Assembly: GCA_021299035.1 (NCBI GenBank)
Contig: JAJTGD010000004.1
Span: forward strand, 36,276 to 100,275
Direction: 5' to 3'
DNA from: Oxalobacteraceae bacterium
GTDB lineage: Bacteria; Pseudomonadota; Gammaproteobacteria; Burkholderiales; Burkholderiaceae_D
DNA: 64,000 nucleotides
The notes beneath the pieces were generated by a model, which did not search any database, was not told the origin of the DNA, and saw only the letters and a program-made list of their open reading frames with translations. Below, one piece after another: positions 59,040 to 64,000 of the stretch (position 1 is its first letter; every line of letters starts with the position of its first letter). The translations under genes and the position numbers were made by a program.

Positions 59040-59194
59040 AGAGCGAGATTCGCCTACGTTTCGCAAGTCGCGGCTTTGCTTGCAAGCCAAAACCTTCGAA
59101 TCCTCTAAGCGAAATCCGCAGGGACTTCGCTAATCTCCGCCCAAAAAAATGCCCCTCACGGGGCATGTGAACTATTGGCGAGAGCGGGATTCCT
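59040..59194 (-). repeat. 155-bp direct repeat, left copy, with tRNA-3'-like tracts
   Basis: Nearly identical to 61112-61264, with about nine substitutions and a small indel by my count. On the minus strand it reads a tRNA-3'-end-like GAATCCCGCTCTCGCCA, then a 7-bp hairpin with T7 (59143-59166), then a second hairpin (GCGAAATCC/GGACTTCGC) and a second tract resembling a tRNA-Ser end. It is not a complete tRNA gene. Confidence 0.85.
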
Positions 59195-59329
59195 AAGATG
59201 CCTTAGAACCATTCGTTCAAGGCATTTTTCCTATTTGGGCTACAGTACGGGCCGGACAACGTACGCACAAGGGCTGTTCGCTCGGACTTTTGCCGCCCGC
59301 TAGGAAAAGTCTCCCATTTGGTCTAAAAT

Positions 59330-59358
59330 TGAATGAATTTTCAATGAAATATCATTCA
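59330..59358. promoter_or_regulatory. Inverted repeat at the AbiEi start codon
   Basis: TGAATGA (59330-59336) and TCATTCA (59352-59358) form a 7-bp inverted repeat separated by 15 nt. The right arm runs to the A of the AbiEi ATG. AbiEi antitoxins are known to repress their own promoter by binding inverted repeats, so this is a likely operator. The surrounding A+T-rich stretch should contain the promoter. Confidence 0.5.
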
Positions 59359-59969
59359 TGAAAGCGTCATCGCCCCGCACCAACCGAACCACCCCAAAAG
59401 CTTCCGCGGCGCTCGCGGCCCAGCTCACGCCTGGGCGCGTGTACCGCCGCGAGGACCTCGCAAAAGTCACCGGCGCGGTTGATAGGAAGCTGGGTGAACT
59501 GGTGGAGTCAGGCACCATCCAGAAGCTAGCGCCGGGGCTCTATTACCAGCCCGAGACTTCACGCTTCGGCAACTTGCCGCCCGATGATCATCAACTGGTC
59601 GAAGCTTTCCTGCGGGATAAGCACTTTCTGCTGTTTTCCCCTTCCGCTTACAACTCGGTGGGCGCGGGTACCACCCAGCTATACAACTCAACGCTGGTCT
59701 ATAACCACAAGCGACACGGCGTCTTCAAGCTGGGCAATCGAGAGTTCAACTTCAAGGTGAAGCCACGCTTCCCCCTCAAGTTATCGGTCGAGTTTTTATT
59801 CGTCGATCTGCTTAACAACCTGAGCGAATTAGCGGAGGATCAGAACGAAGTTCTCAGACAGGCCCGCAGTAGTTTGCCAGAGCTGAATTCTTCACGACTG
59901 GTAAACGCGATGCGTAGCTATGGTTCTGTTGCAACCCAAAAGCGTATCGAAAGTTGGCTCAATGCCTAA
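59358..59969 (+). CDS. AbiEi-type antitoxin (DUF6088-like)
   Basis: A 203-aa protein of the type IV antitoxin AbiEi/DUF6088 group. An N-terminal winged-HTH-like region (LTPGRVYRREDLAKVTGAVD then KLGELVESGTIQKLAPGLYY, about 25-65) is followed by a C-terminal domain (LLFSPSAYNSVGAGTTQLYN, NREFNFKVKPRFP). In AbiE systems the antitoxin represses the operon and counters the nucleotidyltransferase toxin without direct binding. The stop overlaps the toxin start by 8 nt, the typical coupled layout. Confidence 0.85.
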   Translation: MKASSPRTNRTTPKASAALAAQLTPGRVYRREDLAKVTGAVDRKLGELVESGTIQKLAPGLYYQPETSRFGNLPPDDHQLVEAFLRDKHFLLFSPSAYNSVGAGTTQLYNSTLVYNHKRHGVFKLGNREFNFKVKPRFPLKLSVEFLFVDLLNNLSELAEDQNEVLRQARSSLPELNSSRLVNAMRSYGSVATQKRIESWLNA

Positions 59970-60909
59970 ACTGCTTCACGAACTTCCTGACTTCAAACAA
60001 CTGATTGCTGCTGTCTCGGATAAACAGGGTATCGCCCCCACCCTGATCGAGAAAGATTACTGGATCATGCATTGTCTTTGGGGCCTACAGAAGCAAGGCT
60101 ATTCATTCGAACTCAAGGGCGGTACTTCGCTATCCAAAGGCTACGGAGTAATCCATCGATTCTCTGAGGATATTGACATACGAATCGAACCACCCAAGGG
60201 TTCAAACGTAAAATTCGGGCGCAATCATGATAAGCCTGCACACATCGAGTCGCGACGCAATTACTACGCTCAACTGGCTGCCGACATTAGAATTCCAGGC
60301 ATCGTCAGTACAAAGCGAGAAACCGCATTTGACGATGAAAGACAGCTACGCAGCGCTGGCATCAGGCTTGAATATCAATCCACGCAACCCATGCTTGAAG
60401 GAGTAAAGGATGGGGTATTGCTGGAGCTGGGTTTTGATGACACGACACCCAATGTACCTCTGACCATTAGCTCATGGGCCTGGGAGATCGCAAACGATAG
60501 CGGCATATAGTTTATAGATAATCGCGCGAAAGAGGTTCGTTGCTATGCAGCGACGCATACCTTCGTAGAAAAATTACAAACCATTTCAACCAAATACCGA
60601 CGACTCGGTGAATCAAATATCTTCCCAAGTAATTTCTTGCGGCACTACTACGATGTTTACTGCTTGCTATCGATGGAAGCGGTACAAGCGTTCATTAGGA
60701 CGCCAGCGTACCAAGAGCGGAAAATTCAGCGATTCCGGTCAGGAGATGAAATCGTGATCGCCCGGAATCCTGCCTTCGTTCTCGAAAAACCGAACGAGCG
60801 TGAATTGTTTGCAAAAGAATTCAAAAAAACTAGAGCCTTGTACTACCAAGGACAGCCAGCTTTCAAAGATATTCTTGAAAGAGTTCAGGATTCTATTGAG
60901 TTAATGTGA
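59962..60909 (+). pseudogene. AbiEii-type nucleotidyltransferase toxin, interrupted by an amber codon
   Basis: A reading frame of 315 codons with one in-frame TAG at 60508-60510 (codon 183). The N-terminal part holds the nucleotidyltransferase core (LKGGTSLSKGYGVIHRFSED then IDIRI), complete with the Gly-Ser and Asp residues. Downstream of the TAG the same frame continues 132 codons with clear family sequence (NRAKEVRCYAATHTFVEKL, LRHYYDVYCLL, KTRALYYQGQPAF), so only a point change separates it from full length. Probably inactivated; readthrough or suppressor tRNA cannot be excluded. The start overlaps the antitoxin stop. An isolated start at 60637 would give only a C-terminal piece. Confidence 0.85.
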
Positions 60910-60971
60910 GCGAATATGTTGATCTTGTCAGGGTCTGCGTGCTGAGCCTCTGTCATGAAATAGAAATGATC

Positions 60972-61103
60972 TCACAGCGAGTATTTGGATTTCGGAACTT
61001 CGAGAACTACCGCCTGCGGGTACTCGCTCACTGTGATTGGAACGGTGTGATCAATCGCATCTAATAAATGCCCATCCCCGATTATTGGGAAGAGCCGAAA
61101 CAT
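60972..61103 (-). pseudogene. Possible gene remnant (AraC ligand-binding-like end)
   Basis: A 43-codon open stretch with a protein-like pattern (GDGHLLDAIDHTVPITVSEY then PQAVVLEVPKSKYSL). It resembles the barrel end of AraC_binding_2-type regulators (GDxxLxDxxxPxxx...VLxVP). It is cut off on its 5' side at the right-hand 155-bp repeat. The family guess is weak. Confidence 0.3.
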
Positions 61104-61111
61104 TGGCGGAG

Positions 61112-61264
61112 AGAGCGAGATTCGCCTACATTCTGCAGGTCGCGGCTTTGCTTGCCAGCCAAACCCTTCGAATCCGCTACGCGAAGTCCGCAGGGACTTC
61201 GCTAATCTCCGCCCAAAAAAATGCCCCTCACGGGGCATGTGTTCTGGCGAGAGCGGGATTCCTA
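61112..61264 (-). repeat. 155-bp direct repeat, right copy, with tRNA-3'-like tracts
   Basis: The partner of 59040-59194 in the same orientation, about 2.07 kb away. The 9-bp hairpin (61181-61202) is perfect here, and the 7-bp hairpin with T7 on the minus strand (61214-61238) is conserved. Just outside, 61104-61124 reads (minus strand) like a tRNA-Ser 3' end, finishing CTCTCTCCGCCA. Confidence 0.85.
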
Positions 61265-61372
61265 TCATGGCTTAAAACCCTACATTTAAGCTACCTGTGG
61301 GATTTAACCTTTATGTTTTACCCGTATTTTTACCCTCACCACAGAGATCAGCTATCCCGATTGAATTACCGT

Positions 61373-61651
61373 TCACTTCTTGCGAGGAATTGTGGCACAC
61401 AATTCTATTGCTCCTCCTCGATGCAATCCCAGACCACCATTGTCAGGATGCGCCCAAGCCAGTTCGAAACATGCGAGAACCTCCCCCGCTTTAGTCGCTC
61501 CGCGGCATAAGTCCACCGCGCCACCCCGATGCAATCCTAGACCACCATTGTCAGGATGCGCCCAAGCTTTTTCAAAACATTGTGTGACCTCGTCTGCTAT
61601 TACTGAATAAGAAAATAGCAACGTGGCAGCCGCAAAAATATATTTATACAT
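61373..61651 (-). CDS. Small secreted protein with two Cys-framed 25-aa repeats
   Basis: A 92-aa protein from the ATG at 61651. A signal peptide (MYKYIFAAATLLFSYSVIA) is followed by two nearly identical 25-residue units, each opening and closing with Cys: CFEKAWAHPDNGGLGL... and CFELAWAHPDNGGLGL..., ending HRGGAxxLC. The short tail is PRKK. The duplication is also plain at DNA level. The family is not recognised; each unit could close a disulfide and fold as a small helical hairpin. It is A+T-richer than the core chromosome. Confidence 0.75.
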   Translation of the reverse strand: MYKYIFAAATLLFSYSVIADEVTQCFEKAWAHPDNGGLGLHRGGAVDLCRGATKAGEVLACFELAWAHPDNGGLGLHRGGAIELCATIPRKK

Positions 61652-61873
61652 ATTCTCGTATCTAAATCCTTCGCAGCACAGGTCAGCGATGCTAGTCATA
61701 GTCGGCATATGGCAGAAAAAATCACGACAAGAAGTTCGTGTAACATCAACGTCGAAACGCTTAATCAAAAACCGAATTCCCACCAGCCAGACCCCACCGT
61801 ACCCCCACCCCCCAATTTTTTGCGCGGGTCCCTCCAGCGATGTATACACACTAATCTGCACGAACGATTAGCT

Positions 61874-61902
61874 ACAAAACAGTTTTGTCAAAGCTTTGAC
61901 AA
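61874..61902. repeat. Two overlapping palindromes
   Basis: ACAAAAC-A-GTTTTGT (61874-61888) overlaps the perfect 18-bp palindrome TTGTCAAAGCTTTGACAA (61885-61902). They lie in otherwise non-coding A+T-rich DNA and could bind a dimeric regulator or fold as RNA. Confidence 0.7.
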
Positions 61903-61990
61903 GCCAGGTCCGAATACTAGGATCAGCACTAGACAAATACCAAGTGTTTTCACCCGGCTTTTGCGGAAGGCCATCGTGAAATAAGCAATT

Positions 61991-62170
61991 TCAGAGACAT
62001 AATCTCCTGAAGTATTCAAAGTCAGATCTTTTGACAAGCGGAGTGCCATAAGCATCGAGACTGAAGCAGATACGTAACAACTTCAATTGCTGGATCTGGT
62101 ACCAGCTACCTGCAAACTTGGTTAGTACTCGAAGCTCCTCAGAGGAAATGTATTGGTAGCTATTGCCCAT
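61991..62170 (-). CDS. DUF4224-like small protein (phage/island type)
   Basis: A 59-aa protein from the ATG at 62170, which has a strong AGGAGG just upstream (3-nt spacing); the frame is open to a TTG at 62242. The pattern ISSEELRVLTKFA...QIQQLKLLRICFS...YGTPLVKRSDFEYF matches DUF4224 (EELxxLT, Q...L, GxPxVxRxxFE). DUF4224 genes usually lie beside tyrosine-recombinase integrases of prophages and islands. No integrase follows here, so it appears to be an orphan remnant. Confidence 0.55.
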   Translation of the reverse strand: MGNSYQYISSEELRVLTKFAGSWYQIQQLKLLRICFSLDAYGTPLVKRSDFEYFRRLCL

Positions 62171-62536
62171 ATACCTCCTAAACTTTGATGAGCCAATCGA
62201 AGACAATTCGCTGGGAAAGATTAACTGATGGCTCACGGTCAAGTTGAGAGACTACGATCTGGACATGCCGGGCTTGATACAAAGTGCAACTTTTTGAGTT
62301 GCCCCAGAGCAAACAAATCCATTCCAGAAAACCTCCCATATTGGTACATCAATTGGCTTGTTACTCCGAAGAAATAATTGAGAAGACCCAACACATATTA
62401 ATAAACTGTTCCCTCAAATCTTTGTTACGCAACAATAAAAAAAAGAATAATCTATTTACGCTTTAGTTGTTTCACAACATGATGTATTTCGCCGCGAAAG
62501 TCAAGTTCTTAGTTAAAACATTTCCCTGACGCAACT
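62171..62536. other. Intergenic region upstream of the Crp/Fnr gene
   Basis: About 365 bp of A+T-rich DNA with oligo-A runs near 62437-62450. It should contain the promoter of the regulator gene. No reliable gene, FNR box or terminator was identified. Confidence 0.4.
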
Positions 62537-63394
62537 ATGGAAACATTGATTCGATTTAGTACTGATGAGTTGGGCCTAGAGGCTTTCAAGCCTAAATCTA
62601 GATCCATAGATAATCTGCCGCGCATATCGTCGAGTACAGAGCAACTTTTTGCTCTCTGCGGTATTGAATCAAGGCAAAACCTTAATTCCTCCATCCATAA
62701 GTTCTTGCACGTGAGGATCAAGGCGGGTCGCCACATCTATCTATCCAATGACAAGTGCGAGATGATTTATCTGGTTTATTCCGGATTTTTGAAAAGCACT
62801 TGGGCTGACACAAACGGAAATGAGAAGGTCCTTAGTTTCCCGATGAAAGGTGAAATGGTCGGGCTAGATGGCATCGCACATGGAAAATTTGCCAATTCAT
62901 TGAAAGCGCTAACTGACAGTGAGTTGATTGCAATCCCGCTTCAGTTCTGCAAAGGACAAAATATTGAGAGCGAGATCTTCAGAAATCATATGATTTCCGT
63001 AATGAGTCAGCAACTGGTGAATGAGCAAAAGTCTTCATTCATTATTTCCTCACTACCAGTAGATGCCAAAGTAGCGAAGTTTTTATTGAGCCTATCGTTC
63101 AAGTTCAAATCACTAGGCTATTCGGAAAAAAGTTTCTTACTCAGAATGTCAAGGGAAGAAATAGGCAGCTATCTTGGCGTCAGTTTGGAGACGGTGAGTA
63201 GAACCATATCCGGCCTCTGCACAATTGGTGTTTTAAAAAAAAATAACCGTTCTATCGAAATCATGAATTTCGACGCGCTTAAAAAGTTAAAGCGACTTCC
63301 GATGGGCGTCACATATAAAGCGACAGTTCGCAGCAAGAAAGCAAGAAATCCCAAGGCTCACCGCGCTGTTGAGCCCGAAAAGCCCCCTACTTAG
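62537..63394 (+). CDS. Crp/Fnr-family transcription regulator
   Basis: A 285-aa regulator. The cyclic-nucleotide-type beta-barrel (about 55-150; LVYSGFLKSTWADTNGNEKV, GEMVGLDGI) is followed by the dimer helix and a C-terminal HTH (MSREEIGSYLGVSLETVSRT, about 202-221). It resembles FNR in the HTH but lacks the N-terminal Cys cluster for an Fe-S centre. A basic tail of about 35 residues (KATVRSKKARNPKAHRAV region) extends beyond the usual end. Low GC and position suggest acquisition with the island. Target genes are unknown. Confidence 0.88.
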   Translation: METLIRFSTDELGLEAFKPKSRSIDNLPRISSSTEQLFALCGIESRQNLNSSIHKFLHVRIKAGRHIYLSNDKCEMIYLVYSGFLKSTWADTNGNEKVLSFPMKGEMVGLDGIAHGKFANSLKALTDSELIAIPLQFCKGQNIESEIFRNHMISVMSQQLVNEQKSSFIISSLPVDAKVAKFLLSLSFKFKSLGYSEKSFLLRMSREEIGSYLGVSLETVSRTISGLCTIGVLKKNNRSIEIMNFDALKKLKRLPMGVTYKATVRSKKARNPKAHRAVEPEKPPT

Positions 63395-64000
63395 TCGATT
63401 ACGAAAATGGACGAGGCGAACGGGCTGACAATCTACCACGTCAACTTAATTCGTCTAGTGGCGAGCCTCCAAAGAGAAAATCATAGATCAACGGATCAAC
63501 AGCCTGCCGAAATCACCGTGGGGGGTGGATGGGGTGGACGTTTGCAGAGTGACTTCGTACTAGGACCAGCAGATTGCGGATGCGTGTCTTCGTCGCGCAG
63601 TAGTATCTCAGGAAGGGATTTTTACCGGTTATTTGAACCTTCGATTTGCATGGGGTCAGCCTCAACCGGACCAGAATCTACCAGCAAAAAAATAGCCCCG
63701 AATTCGCTAGAACCGGGGCTATACGACTGAACCACTCTGATTAATCCAGCCGATAGGGGTCGACATCCCATTGTCCAGAACGGAGTTACTGGCCACTGAT
63801 GTGAAAGCTGCGTACCATAATCAGCTAACAATCAAATCAGGGATGTCGTAAGCAGATAATCCACTTTCAGAGAAAACTGTCATTGATCCCCCATAAATTC
63901 TGGCCACATCCGTAAACTTGGCGCGCCGATGCCACCCACCTAACAACCCAAGACCGCAAACCCATAAACCGTGATGCTTTCCTGATAACTACGGCGGATC
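63395..64000. other. Right-end region without a supported gene
   Basis: About 600 bp. Frames of about 70-107 aa exist but lack family features or ribosome-binding sites. A minus-strand terminator lies at 63685-63722. A minus-strand gene may end near 63940 and continue past the window, but only about 20 codons are visible. Confidence 0.4.
63685..63722 (-). terminator. Minus-strand rho-independent terminator
   Basis: A 9-bp stem (CGGGGCTAT type; arms 63692-63700 and 63714-63722) is followed on the minus strand by a run of seven or more T. It implies a minus-strand transcript coming from the right edge. Confidence 0.7.

Noticed and set aside
58963..59166. Minus-strand frame translating the 155-bp repeat (also at 60972-61268)
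   Set aside because: The shared peptide (MPREGHFFGRRLAKSLR) comes from the repeat containing terminator hairpins and is not a gene by itself.
61104..61240. Possible tRNA-Ser gene on the minus strand
   Set aside because: The 3'-end-like tract and GGCGGAGA/TCTCCGCC pairing are present, but no anticodon arm, D-arm consensus or GTTCGAATC T-loop in the right place can be drawn.
63407..63730. 107-codon plus-strand frame after the Crp/Fnr gene
   Set aside because: No ribosome-binding site or protein-like pattern, and it runs across the minus-strand terminator.

Overview
The window looks like a chromosome segment of a betaproteobacterium, most likely Burkholderiales or a close relative. This rests on gene order and family content: a hemC-hemD-hemX-hemY block divergent from ppc, followed by argH; nadE next to a P-II gene; pmbA divergent from yjgA/darP; TRAP transporters; and several families common in that group. 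Base composition is moderately GC-rich and even up to about 48 kb. After that it becomes patchier and richer in A+T, with little housekeeping content.

Layout. 0-5.5 kb: trxB, an Smr-domain gene, glnB-nadE on the minus strand, a FemAB-like acyltransferase and ppa. 5.7-14.4 kb: the haem operon hemCDXY (minus), then ppc and argH (plus). 14.7-18.2 kb: a TRAP transporter whose membrane subunits (plus) and binding protein (minus) converge on a strong shared terminator. 18.7-24.5 kb: pmbA, yjgA/darP, mog, a carboxylesterase, a low-molecular-weight tyrosine phosphatase, a small membrane protein and a YbfB-type transporter. 24.5-27.1 kb: a lone motB, a small unknown gene and a glyoxalase I, bracketed by two copies of a 66-bp dispersed repeat. 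27.1-30.0 kb: a beta-alanine/malonate-semialdehyde pathway (aminotransferase plus mmsA). 31-36.6 kb: a CzcCBA-type heavy-metal efflux pump. 36.7-38.7 kb: a LysR regulator divergent from an SbtA-like bicarbonate transporter. 39.2-48.3 kb: catabolic and stress genes: a pentenoate-hydratase-type enzyme, an MHS transporter, a fluoroacetate-dehalogenase-like hydrolase, a GMC oxidoreductase with its Tat-exported small subunit, a second glyoxalase, a thioesterase, an EamA transporter and an unusual cytochrome c.

From about 48.4 kb the window is accessory in character. It holds a matrixin-like zinc protease, a surface-adhesin-E-like protein, and a 2794-residue RTX-type protein built as an alternating A-B-A-B-A series of about 475-residue modules. 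Next come two nearly identical 155-bp repeats, carrying tRNA-3'-end-like tracts and a terminator, that flank an AbiEi/AbiEii-like toxin-antitoxin pair whose toxin gene is interrupted by an in-frame amber codon. Last are a small secreted two-repeat protein, a DUF4224-like phage-type protein and a Crp/Fnr-type regulator. No rRNA gene, complete tRNA gene, CRISPR array, transposase or integrase could be supported by reading.

The best candidates for something undescribed are the modular RTX giant, whose roughly 300-residue beta-rich spacer domain I do not recognise, and the repeat-bracketed AbiE cassette. The cytochrome with His in place of the usual axial Met and the small Cys-framed repeat protein are secondary leads.
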